Shown in pieces: positions 48,976 to 60,030 of a stretch of 64,000 nucleotides of DNA. The DNA comes from Theobroma cacao (taxonomy: Eukaryota; Streptophyta; Magnoliopsida; Malvales; Malvaceae): the NCBI RefSeq assembly GCF_000208745.1, contig NC_030858.1:21833242-21897241 (forward strand), in the 5' to 3' direction. A model generated the notes under the pieces. That model worked only from the letters and a program-made list of their open reading frames with translations. It was not told the DNA's origin and did no database searches. Position 1 is the stretch's first letter. The number at the start of each line of letters is the position of its first letter. The position numbers and the translations under genes were made by a program.

Positions 48976-50059
48976 TTATCTTGGCCATATACTACATCCT
49001 TAACTCATCCATGGATAGCCTTTTATCAGGAATAGGGGCTCCCAGTTGTTGTTGAAAACCAAATGGTACATTTGGTCTTGTAGCTGATGCTCCCTAGTTG
49101 TTTCCCCATGAAAATTTTGGATGGTTTTTAAGTGTTGGCAAAGGGGTTGTTTTGTTGTCCACTTACAATGAATTGAACTATTTCAACGTTGTTAATTGGA
49201 CACTGATCACTAGTGTGTCCATCTCCACAACTGTCACAAACTAGAAAAGGACTTTGAACAGGATTAGTATTAAAGGAATCAAACTTTTTGGTTAAAGCAG
49301 CTACCTGTGCAATTAATGTCATGATGGTATTAATCTCATGAACTCTGACTACTCTCCTATGTGTGGATCTCCCTGATGGCCATTGATAATTGTTTGATGC
49401 CATCTCTTCCAAAAGGTCGTATGCTTCATTGATAGTCTTTCCCATAAAAGCTCCTCCTGTAACTTCATAAATTGTATCTCGAACTTGACTATGCAAGCCA
49501 TTGTAAAATGTTTGAACTTGAATCTACTTTTAGAGACCATGATGTGGGCAACGCCAAAGTAAATCCTGATGCCTATCCTAAGCTTCATATAATGTCTCAC
49601 TAGCAAACTATATGAACAAAGTGATATCATTCCTTATTTTAGCTATCTTTGCTAGAGGGAAGTATTTTGCAAGAACTTCTAGGCAAGGTCATCCTATGTT
49701 GTGATTGAGCTTGTGGGTAAAGAATTCAACCACACCTTTATTCTATCCCTCAATGAAAATGGAAATATTCTCAATTGAATGGCATTATCTATGACCTCGT
49801 TGTGCTTGAATGTGTCACATATCTTTCAGAAATTAGAAATGTGAGTGTTTAGGTCGTCATTCGGAAGACCTTGAAACTAGACTAACATCTAGATCATAGT
49901 GATGATGGCTAGCTTGATCTCGAAATTATTTGCTTGAATGGTTCACCTTTTGATGCTTGATGGGATACCTTGGACTAAAGGAACAACATAGCCCTTTAAT
50001 AATCGATTTTCTTCAACTACCCTCTTTTGGACTTGCCGCTCTCTTGGTTGTTCATCCAT
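48976..50059 (-). pseudogene. Athila-like gypsy gag
   Basis: The likely start ATG is the complement of 50057-50059 (MDEQPRERQVQKR). The frame changes several times: a retrotransposon-gag segment resembling LYEAW..RHQDLLWRCPHHG lies near 49530-49600, then an open frame at 49496-49128 carries QVRDTIYEVTGGAFMGKT, YDLLEEMASNNYQWP and a zinc knuckle CDSCGDGHTSDQC. The last readable part (about 49030-48976) is SMDELRM and then MAKIN, where the neighbouring LTR fragment begins. In Athila elements gag packages the RNA. No pol follows, so the element is truncated. Confidence 0.85.
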
Positions 50060-50270
50060 TGTATTAGAAGAACTAGAATCTTGTTGACTTTCTCATCTTG
50101 ATCGTCAAAATTAACGCTCAATCTATAAGTCACATTAGATAGTCTTTAAGTTTCATGCTCTGTGCATACAATGTAGAACTCACTTGAAAAAAAACAAAAA
50201 AGAAAAGAAAAAGCTTGGTCTAAGACAATTTATTTCATTTAATATCAACAAATATAAATAGGAAAACAAA

Positions 50271-50288
50271 TCTCTAGCAACGGAGCCA
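50271..50288 (-). promoter_or_regulatory. Athila-like primer binding site (tRNA-Asp)
   Basis: The minus strand reads TGGCTCCGTTGCTAGAGA, close to the tRNA-Asp-complementary site TGGCGCCGTTGCCGGGGA used by Athila/Tat elements. It lies seven bases from the LTR end. Confidence 0.87.
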
Positions 50289-50295
50289 AAAAACT

Positions 50296-51866
50296 TGTTG
50301 GTTGGATTAATACATGCAATTGCATGTGGTCGTACAAGTAACACAAAGGTAAGTCGAGTATCGTTTCCCATAGAGATTTGTACCTATTTTCACAAAGTAT
50401 TAAAATTGAAACAAACTAATCTTATCCAAGAACTCTATTTTGAAAGGTTGATTAAACAAAAAATGATCTCAAGATTAAGTAAATAAAATAAAATATAATT
50501 TTACTAGTACGAATATTAAATTAAGATTTAGGATTATGGTATCTTTCAATATTTCATCTAAACTTAGCTATTCTCCTTAACATAGATTAATGGAATACAT
50601 GGCTAATCTAGAAGCCACATTATGTACACGTGTTTGTCAAGATCGTGCACACATAACTTTTCAAAATTAATCTCATATGTCTATACAAATTAATTAGAAA
50701 AAGCTCATAATGTTCATGTTCTAATTTAACTGCCTAAGGTATTTAGGTATATGTCTATCCTAAACACAAAACTATCACCTCACACTGAAGTGAATCAAAT
50801 AAATGCTATTTAAAATAACGGTCTATTCGAAACTCTTTCTACTGAGTTCCATTTAAAGACCCAATACATTTCAACTAGAGATTAGGTACTAAAAAGCAAT
50901 CAGTGCAGAATTGAATAAACCATGCGATCTTCATTAATACCAAGCAAAGAAAAATCAAATATTCAAACTACATAATGAAATAAACACAATCCTAGAAAAT
51001 AAAATTAGTTAATCATCATTTTTACAGTAGACATAAATAATTCAATGAGAAAAGATCATTTCTACAACAAAATAACAAGAAGGGAATGAAAGGTAAAGTA
51101 ATATCAAAGCCTATTTCGATTCTTGATCCTTGATTCCTTTAATTTCTTCTAGTTCTATCATTGAAAAGCCTTTTTTTTCTTTCAAAAACTATCATTCATT
51201 GCCTTTCTCAACCCTCTCTCTCAACTATTAAAAAGACTTATTTATAACCTCAAAAAACCTAAAAAACTCAATTCCCGATTGGTTGAATTCTCATAATCCA
51301 CATCAGAGATTCGCAACCTTGCTCCAAGGTTGTCGTGGTACTTTTAACTTATAAAATTTTTTGCCCGTCTTCCATTTGGTGTTGCGACACTCCTCCTTAG
51401 GTGCTCTAGCACTGGCTTCTCTTATTTTGTATGGTTGCCATGCAACTTCTCTTGGGCACTACAGCCTTGAAATCTACAAGGCTGTGGCACTGCTGCTCCT
51501 TATGGTGGCTTGATGTAAACTACTATAGTACTTCATCTTGCAATGTGATTTGCTCTTATATCAAGGCTAATTTAGGTGAAGTGGTAAACATTAAAGTTGC
51601 AAGTCTGCCTCTTAGCTTTCCTTTGGTCTAAGAATCACATTGATTGGATTTCTGTAGTGCTATTTCTGTCTGAATTACTGCAACATGTTTAATAGGACCT
51701 TTAATATGAAAATATACTAGGATTACATGAAGTAGACTAAATTCATATCATTTAAACTAATCAACCAAAAGCATAAAAGCTATCTAAAAACTACTTAAAA
51801 CACAAGGAATTAGCTACATTAATACCCCAAAATGTGGCTAAATAACTCTATTTAATAGAGTGGTCA
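50296..51866 (-). repeat. Athila-like 5' LTR
   Basis: This 1571-bp LTR starts TGTTGGTTGGATT and ends ATAGAGTGGTCA as read on the plus strand. It matches solo LTR H (54100-55602) in the GTCGAGTATCGTTTCCC block near its left end and in the terminal AACTCTATNTNATAGAG hairpin. The other LTR of this element is not in the window. Confidence 0.85.
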
Positions 51867-52970
51867 TAATGAAAGTAAATTTGGACAATAAAATGAAGAG
51901 TTCGTTTTAAGGAAGCATTTATTTTCTAGTTATAAAGGTACTGTTATTCTATTGAGACATTAAAATACATTTGTATGAAGAGTCATACATAGAAGATATG
52001 CATTTGAATTGAATCTAAAATTTGTTCACAACTATATAAAGCTGGTCATTTTATTATGTTAAGGCTGTAATGTCCAGATTACTTCCATTGTAAGGAATGT
52101 TATTCACTTCAAGGGAATGATGACTCTTAAGTTATCGAAGAAGTTGACTTCAAGTAATGACACTATAATGTGAGCTAGAATTGTGTAAGAATCAAGTTTA
52201 AGTTTGACTGTTACTTAAAACTTGATCTCACACTTATACATTCGCTCATAGTAGAACCAAAATCTTAATAAATAGTGGACTCATTTTTATCTCTTTATAA
52301 TCTTTGACATGCCATGGGCATGATCATCATATTGCATTGATCTAGACTTTGAATATTGGGATTATAATTAAGGTGAGCATCAAGGAACAGATATCCAAAA
52401 TATGTAGTTCATAGCACTAACATCACTCCTAGTGATTTCAAGAAAATTAGTGATTAATTTGAGCTTAATGATTAATGAATTAGTTAATGGGATTCAACCT
52501 CATGCTCAAATATGAAAATAATCAATAAATTAAAAACATAATGCAATGGAATAATAAACTAGCATTTAATCAGAAAAGAAGCCAAATCCTACAAGATCAA
52601 TGTCTGTGTTTTTCATATAATTTTTTTAATTTAATTATGAACATTCATAAGTTTAAGAGTTACATACCTTACTCTAGATATCGTAATCAAGAGCCACTTA
52701 AATCAAAATCTTTGCTTCTTCACTTTTAGGATTTGCCAAATCTTCAACCACCCAAGTATTTGGCCTCTAACGGTAATCCACGTAGTAACGAAATAAGACC
52801 TTCTCAAAGGTATGATTTTTACTTGTGTTAGCAAATTTTGTTTCTAAAAACAAAAGACTAAAAATTCTTGCCAAATCTTATTTTTGTCAAACAAAAAAAA
52901 CTATTTTTCTTTTCTTTTTATGAAATAACTGAAAAGTGGTTGAAGGCTTAGAGTTTTAGTTTGCTAACAT
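51867..52970 (-). mobile_element. Probable U5 and flank of an old copia-like LTR
   Basis: No gene is seen. The block near 52740-52790 (TTTGGCCTCTAACGG, GTAATCCACG) is typical of the R/U5 of plant copia LTRs read on the minus strand and lies just downstream of a TATA box in that direction. The left end of this LTR could not be fixed. Confidence 0.5.
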
Positions 52971-52987
52971 AATATATTTATATAGCC
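52971..52987 (-). promoter_or_regulatory. TATA box of the copia-like LTR
   Basis: The minus strand reads GGCTATATAAATATATT, a strong TATA match, upstream (minus direction) of the R/U5-like block. Confidence 0.6.
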
Positions 52988-55680
52988 AAACTAAGTTGTA
53001 ACCCTAAATACAACAGTTGTATTTTAGTTTAATTAAGTCTTTATGAACTTAATTAACTTTTCACTTTATTTTGGTCTATTCTAATTAAGTCCAACTTAAT
53101 TAAATATCCTTATTTAATCCCAATCATGTCACTTATTGTGTGTGACTCATTAGGTTTCTAACATGTTGGCAAAAAATATAAATCCTAATCAAATATCAAT
53201 TTAATAATTTATTTATATTTATAGATCATGAGCAGCATCTAGCAATACATCATGACCACCCAAATGTTAGAGAGTCAGTTAAAGAATTTGACAAAGCTTT
53301 TCAGTGATAAGCCTTTAAGTGCAATGCAATCCTTTCATCAAATATCCCAGATTTGTCATAAAGCATGGCTCAATGTCTACTTATAATATTCCATATTAGT
53401 TCTCATAATTCATGACCAACCTTACGAATTTAGGAAACTTACTTTCCTCAAATTCATCATTATTTGGCCAAAGACTTTATACAAGTTAATCAAGAATTAA
53501 GAACAGTGAGATACATCCCCTCATATCACTTCGGCTGATGAATCCTCTCTTGACCATTCATTCACTTTCATAAGCTTCATAGCATACCCAAAAACACCCT
53601 ATTTAGGCATCTGGTCGCCTCTAAACTTGTAAAGGTGAAATCAAAGTATGTCATTCCCCATGCAAGATGACCTAGTGTCTCAAGCCTAAGGACTAGTTGC
53701 ACGACTATCACATGAGAACATATTCCATAGATGCTTGAGTGAAATACCAAATGGAGTTTTCATAGCAGGTCATGTTCAGTGAACTTATTCTTTAACAAGC
53801 ACCCACATGTTATCCTCAAGTATCCCATATACTTCAATATATGAGATCAATTGTTACTTCCCAAGTAAAGAGGCTTAACATGTATCAATCTTTGAGCATT
53901 GTCAATGCCCTGTCTTGACAATACAATGACCAAGAACAATTTTAGAAACATGGCTTTGATGCATAGTGATCTCATAATTGTAACAACCTTACAATTCTTT
54001 TGCAAGGCCTTTATGTTCCATGGGCTTCATCCAATTAGTACTTAATAACTACTTATTATTGCACTAACATGACGGAAAGCCTCTATCATATATAGTTATT
54101 GTTGTTGATTTCTCACGCAAGTGCATGTGTCATTAACAAATAATATAGTAATGAAGTAGAGTATCGTTCCCACGAAGAATTGTTTAATTCCTACTATTAA
54201 CTACTAAAATTATAACACCCTAATTTTATCCAAACAATTAAAATAAAAAAGAAAAATTAAAACTAATAAACTAAAACTAAAATTAAATATTAAATAAATC
54301 TCACTTAACTACCAGACCTAAGATTATAATATCCCTCAATACTTCATTTGATTATTTTCTCTCTCTTAACTCTGTTTAATGGATTATATTGCTAACCTAG
54401 AGTCCTAAATTATTTACAAGTCTCTGTCAAGTTTCTTATAAAAATACCTTTCTCGATTAATTTACTATATGTTTATGCAAATTAAATTGAAGAAAGATTC
54501 ATTAAGTTTGTGCTCTAATTTGGCTACGTATGGCTTATAGGTGTATGTCTACCCTATATGCAAATCAAACAACCTAATCAACTAAGTGCATTCGATCATA
54601 CACTATTTTATTCAACTTCTACCTATATCTCTTTCATCAAGGTTTAACCTAGGTTTCTAATTCAATTTAATTGGTGATCAGGCAATTAGAAACATTAAGA
54701 ATAGAATAAAATAAACAACTTAAATATATCAAACATAAGTAAAAGAGAGATAAATAATTCAGACTATATATTGAGTTCAATTATAATCTTAGATTAACAA
54801 TTTAGTTCCCCATCAAGTCACACATTATCATTGAATAAAATCTAAACATTAAAAAAAAACCAAAAAAATAAAAGAATAAAAGAAAATATAGAAAAACTCA
54901 AGAATTGTGTTCTTGATCTCCAAATCTCCTTGAATCGTTCAAATTTTTCTTAGCTTCAATGACTCTGTGGCTTAACTCTCAAATGTCAATCTGGTGTTTC
55001 TTCCTCCTCTTTTTAGTCCTCCGAAAGGTTGTTTTTATAGGCTTTGAAGTTAGGCCAAGTTGGGTGAAGAAAGAAGTCAATTTCAGTTGAGATTTCCTCA
55101 TCAGACTATGTAAGTCGCAGCTTTGCCAAATTAACTAACAGAAATTGTAATTGCTCTAGGACTACTGCAATCCATCAACTTCAACAAGATTTTTGACCAT
55201 CTTTCAGACTGAAATGGGTTAATTAATACACATCAAAGTTGTATATTTTTCTCTTAGCTTTCCAATGATCAAAATTGCTTCATTTGGAGCTCTGTAAAGA
55301 AAGTTATGGCCAAAATACCAAAGTATATGCAGTGAAAGTCTGCACCTTGAAATTGCTTTTCTTCTTTCATTAAAATTCTTCTTTCAAACACCTACAAAAG
55401 CACAAATAAATCAATAACAACCTATCTTAATCATATTAACACCACATTAAGCATAAAATTAACCAAAATTAGATTGACTCACCTAAAATAACTAATTTAA
55501 AATAATTAAATAAAACCTACTAATTTCTATGCATTACTACAAAAACCTAACCAAATTATTATCAAAATTAAGCCCAAATAACTCTATATCATAGAGTTAT
55601 CAGTTATGCAATTAAACATGCATTAAATGATAATATATATTCCTTGACCAATCTAATTAGCTTACGGGCATATACCAATA
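52988..55680 (-). repeat. Copia-like LTR, U3 part, split by solo LTR H
   Basis: The right end GGCATATACCAATA|ATATCCCACTT is the minus-strand pattern of a polypurine tract (AAGTGGGATAT) followed by a copia LTR start (usual TGTTGGTATATGCC, here TATTGG). It is therefore a 3' LTR reading on the minus strand. It is interrupted by H at 54100-55602 and contains no gene. Confidence 0.6.
54100..55602 (-). mobile_element. Solo LTR H, Athila-like
   Basis: This 1503-bp solo LTR starts TGTTGTTGATT and ends ATAGAGTTATCA. Flanks GTTAT (54095-54099) and GTTAT (55603-55607) are a perfect duplication. It resembles the LTR at 50296-51866. Confidence 0.92.
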
Positions 55681-57054
55681 ATATCCCACTTGCACTTGAG
55701 TCAATTGCCAACGTATCCAATATAGAACTTTTTCACTTAGCAACTGTGTCTTAACTAGGACTACTCAAATTACAATATTTGAGAATATGTTGATTTATAT
55801 GTTTGACAATCTTTATTGTCATGATCGAAATACTAATTTAGATTACAATGAGACCTTGATTCCATTATTATGGCTCTTGTTGTTACTTTAACAACTCAGA
55901 ATCATTTATTAGTTCATTAAACCAATGACCCAAATATCTTTTCTTTCGTAGCCTAAACAAAAGGTTTGTATTCAATTATAGATATAATCATCCAATTATC
56001 TCTTGTTTCGGAATTAGCCCAATACAACTGCTCAATTATGACTTTATGTCACTTTTAACATTTAAGATTCTCTCTATGTTAAACTCCTTTAACATGCCAT
56101 CTTAAATTCTTTTGTTGAGTCCCCTTTTAGGCTCAATTGAGTCCCCTTTTAGGCTCTAACATTTTAGTCTCATTTTGTTTTTCTTAGACTTGCAAATGTA
56201 TTCTATATACTTTTGATGAGTAACTTATCTTACTCCCACTAACCTTATAATGTGTAAAAAATATGTTTATCTTATTCAATGTATTCAACTATTTTGTATT
56301 TATTACATTGAATAAAGATTATTATCCAATTATTCATGTTGGATTATTTAGTCGACTCATCTTATATGAGTAGTGCATCAATATGCATCCCACTAATGGT
56401 TTGTATTTAATGAATTCATCTCATGAATTATGCATCCTTATGCATCCCATTAAATCAGCCTTTGTGCATAGATCTTATCTATTGGATTTCATAATTTCAT
56501 GACCTTTGACCTTTAAAGTATCATTAGCTCCCACTATTTCTATCATGTATAGAAATCTTACTAAGTAAACTTATTTACTTTCCTTTGGGGCATTATATCC
56601 ATAACTTTTATGCATGATAAGTGGCATTTTGACTAATGGTAATTAGTCAATCATTAGTCATAAGGGCTTATTTGACCTAAAATAAAAGTACAAGGACTTG
56701 ATGAACGCAATGAAAGGATACAGGCTTATTTAAATTTTCTTGAATAGTTTAGGGGTTTATTTGAGCATTATGTCTTATAATTTTGATAATTAGTAGCACG
56801 TATGATGTGTATAACTCTAAATGGATGGTTAAGATTGATTTAAAAAGGAGTTTAATTTTAATTAAACTTTTTGAATCAATAAGTCTTATAAAAAAAAGGC
56901 AATCTAACTTAGCTAACTAACTCTTCTCATGCATGCAATACTAGCTGAACCTCTCGTCCTCCATTAAGGTCGAACCTCTATATTCCTTTCTCTCATCTCT
57001 TGGCCATTTTTGTTGAGTAATCTTACAAAGAAAATTAAAAAAAAAATCTAGGAA
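55681..57054. other. Degenerate copia interior and unassigned flank
   Basis: About 55681-56640 is AT-rich and carries blocks such as ATATCCCACTTGCACT and TTAGCTCCCACTATTTC that look like the 3' interior of a copia element on the minus strand, without readable coding. A short tandem duplication GAGTCCCCTTTTAGGCTC occurs twice at 56118-56155. 56640-57054 shows nothing recognisable. Confidence 0.4.
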
Positions 57055-57244
57055 TGTGGAACCCCATTTCCTCAATTAGGTTAGATTTGTAACATAACTT
57101 GGTGGGCTATTAATTTGGTGTTTTGGAACTTAAATTCTAAACTATTTTGATTTAGAAATTCTATGTTTTGATAACCAAACATGTTTATAAGAGAGCTGGT
57201 ACTTTTATGGGGTCAAATTGGATGGTTTTGGACTTACAAATTAC

Positions 57245-57350
57245 ATTCTAGACAAAATGTATCGATACATGTTCATCATGTATCTATACATAAAACCAAA
57301 AAGGGAATTTTATGGACATGTATCGATACATGTTCATCATGTATTAATAC
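57245..57350. repeat. ATGTATCGATACAT palindromic motif cluster in LTR F
   Basis: Two near-identical blocks contain TGTATCGATACATGTTCATC followed by a second, partly decayed copy of the motif. TGTATCGATACA is a palindrome. Further copies occur at 59898-60030 and 60587-60622. Confidence 0.85.
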
Positions 57351-58570
57351 ATGAATGTCACATCCCATTTCTTGGAGGGATCATGAGCTACGCATGGACC
57401 CAAATGAGTATGGTCGATAAGCCCAAGCATAATAAACTTAGAGTTACAATTATGGAACTTTTCAACATAAGTTGTCCAAGTGCATTCATTCATAATAAAC
57501 TTAGAGTTAACAACTCATACATCATCCCATAATCATTTTTGATCACCTTTGGGCATCCATATAGACTCTTAAGTGACATTTGCACATTCAACTATAACTT
57601 TCATAAGTATATGCCAAGCATTGGCTAAATCATCATAATCATCTTCAATAGCCATAAACAGAAACATAAACATAAAACTGACTTGTTAGTGGAACATGAA
57701 CTGACTCTCTAAAGATGAATGGATCATGCCTCCGTGACTCAAGAGCTGAATGCTATCACTTATCTATAAACAAAATTATTTAGGGAAACTAATGTGTGAG
57801 TCACAAAGACTCCATGAGTGAATATAGGAAAGGGACAAGACAAGGGAGAGAGTTTTTGCACAAATTACACCATTAATGTAAATATGAATTTAAGATAAAC
57901 AAACTTCATTTCAAATTTCTCATAAAATAGAGTTGTCATAAATGAGTCTCATTTTCATAGTGAAATCAACATTTCATAAACATATAGTTCAATAGATAAG
58001 CAAAACAAGGAAGTTGTACCTTACTTGTGATGCTGGATCCTCCTTCAGGGAAATAATACTTAACCATACTCTAATATTTTCATAAATCAAATGAGTTGCT
58101 CATATACTTAAGACTCACCAAGAAAAACCAATCATAACATTTAGTGATCAATGTCCAACCCATATAACTCAAGTAATCAATTTTCAATTCATATAACTAA
58201 GTGATCAATAATCAATCCATGAAACTCAAGTGACCATTATTTCTTTATAATCATTAAACTCAACCAATGCATTGGGATTTATTTTATCTATTAACCTATT
58301 ATGGCTGTCGTATAGCTTAAAGTTTAATATACAACTCAATCAAGCATCACAAACACAACGAAGATTCACAATAGGCATCACAATAACAAAAGTAATATGC
58401 AGTAATCATGAATGAAAGATGCCTACTAGGTCCTAGCCCATGTATAGGCATCCCATGTCCAGGCTCATGAATGGCACAGTGGGTTCACGCAAGTGGAGCG
58501 TTGCCAACATGTAATGGAATTTTACCTCACCATGTGCGAGGATCACTCTACTCATATTTCTGTGCATTGG

Positions 58571-58740
58571 CACAACATGTGGAATGTTATCTCACACCAT
58601 GTGGAATGTTATCATCATCATACTTGGCGCACTTCACCATGTGTGGAATGTTACCTCACACCCTGGGGAGTGGCATCATCATCATGCTACATACAATTCA
58701 CCACGTGTGGAATGTTACCTCACACCATGTGAAAGCTCTA
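58571..58740 (-). repeat. 64-bp minisatellite in solo LTR G
   Basis: Units begin at 58571, 58635 and 58699, exactly 64 bases apart, sharing GTGGAATGTTAYCTCACACC. Overlapping open frames at 58471-58824 are caused by this array. Confidence 0.88.
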
Positions 58741-59838
58741 AGAAACAATCACATACAAAATATTATCTCATATCTCAATCTATCATCAACACATAATCAA
58801 AGCAAATTCATGCTACACCTTTAAATCTCTTATAGGGTATGTGGAAACTACATCACATATTATCCTAAAAACCATGACTCACATGTTCTAATTTTCCTCA
58901 TATAAGCATATCATAAGCTTAAGGTCAAGAAGGTCTACCTCCACCTAAACATTTGTTTCTCATACTTTTCCACAACAACAATATGGATTCTAGTTTTCCA
59001 TGAATTGTATTCTTCCAAAAATACTCAATCATCATACTTATCACCAGGTATAAAGGTGGGAACTTACATCCACTTGTCATCCATAAGACCATATACATTT
59101 CTCATTCTTATTCATAACAAAATTGAAGTTTTTGAAGTAAAACATTTGAAAAGGCTTGTCCCTTCTTGTTGAAAACTAATACATAATATTGATATTTACA
59201 TATATACATAGATTCTAAAACTTCTTTGAAAACATTTGATAAAATCATTTGATTTAATTTTGTAAACATGGTATTTAAATCATGCAAGTCAAACAACTCA
59301 ATAAACCATGCTTAGCTTTACCATATTAAAATACTTAAAAGGGTGTATCCACTTACCTTCGAAATGTTAACCTTTACTAACAAGCAAGACTTTACCCTAA
59401 CAAATTCCTTGGAGTTTTGACTGTTCCTAAAGTGTTAAACAATCAAACCTTTCTAAACCTTTTTGAAACTAACCAAGTTCATCTAAAACTAGTTTCCTAA
59501 CTTAAATCCACTGCTACTGAACATAATAAATTCTTAGAAATCGATAAATCCTTCATCTTTACCTTAAGTGAGCTTTGATGCTAATGAAAGTCACCAAATA
59601 TTTGAGCTTTATTGTTCAACAAAAAATCTAGGGATGAAAATAATATTTTTAACGTGAGAAAATTCATACATTAAGATTTAAAAATTGAAAGATGTCACAT
59701 TTTTATGAAAAATCCAAAACTGAGCTTTCAACTTTCTAAAATAATGATTTAGAGCGAAAATGGGTTTGAAAGAGCTTAGAGTTGTTGAAAAACATATAAG
59801 AGGCGTCTTAGAATGAAAAACTCTCAAAGTGAGGGTCA

Positions 59839-59846
59839 TATTTATA
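59839..59846 (-). promoter_or_regulatory. TATA-like box of solo LTR G
   Basis: The minus strand reads TATAAATA in the U3 region. A donor-like AAGGTAAAG follows about 275 bases downstream in that direction (near 59563). Confidence 0.55.
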
Positions 59847-59897
59847 CTATGGGATGTGAAAATACCCCTTTACCCCTTTTATTTTTTCAAAAATCGA

Positions 59898-60030
59898 TGA
59901 AATGTATCGATACTTTTGGTTTTGGAAAAATTGTATCAATACATTATGAACATGTATCGATACATGTTCACTAGAAACCCTTTTTGAGCTAAATGTATCA
60001 ATACATCATGAACATGTATTGATACATTTG
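59898..60030. repeat. TATCGATACA motif cluster in LTR G
   Basis: Five intact or one-base-changed copies of ATGTATCGATACAT lie within about 130 bases of the U3 part of G, upstream of its TATA-like box in the minus direction. Confidence 0.82.

Noticed and set aside
58471..58824. Three overlapping frames of 70-117 codons
   Set aside because: They are caused by the 64-bp minisatellite of solo LTR G, with no conserved domain.
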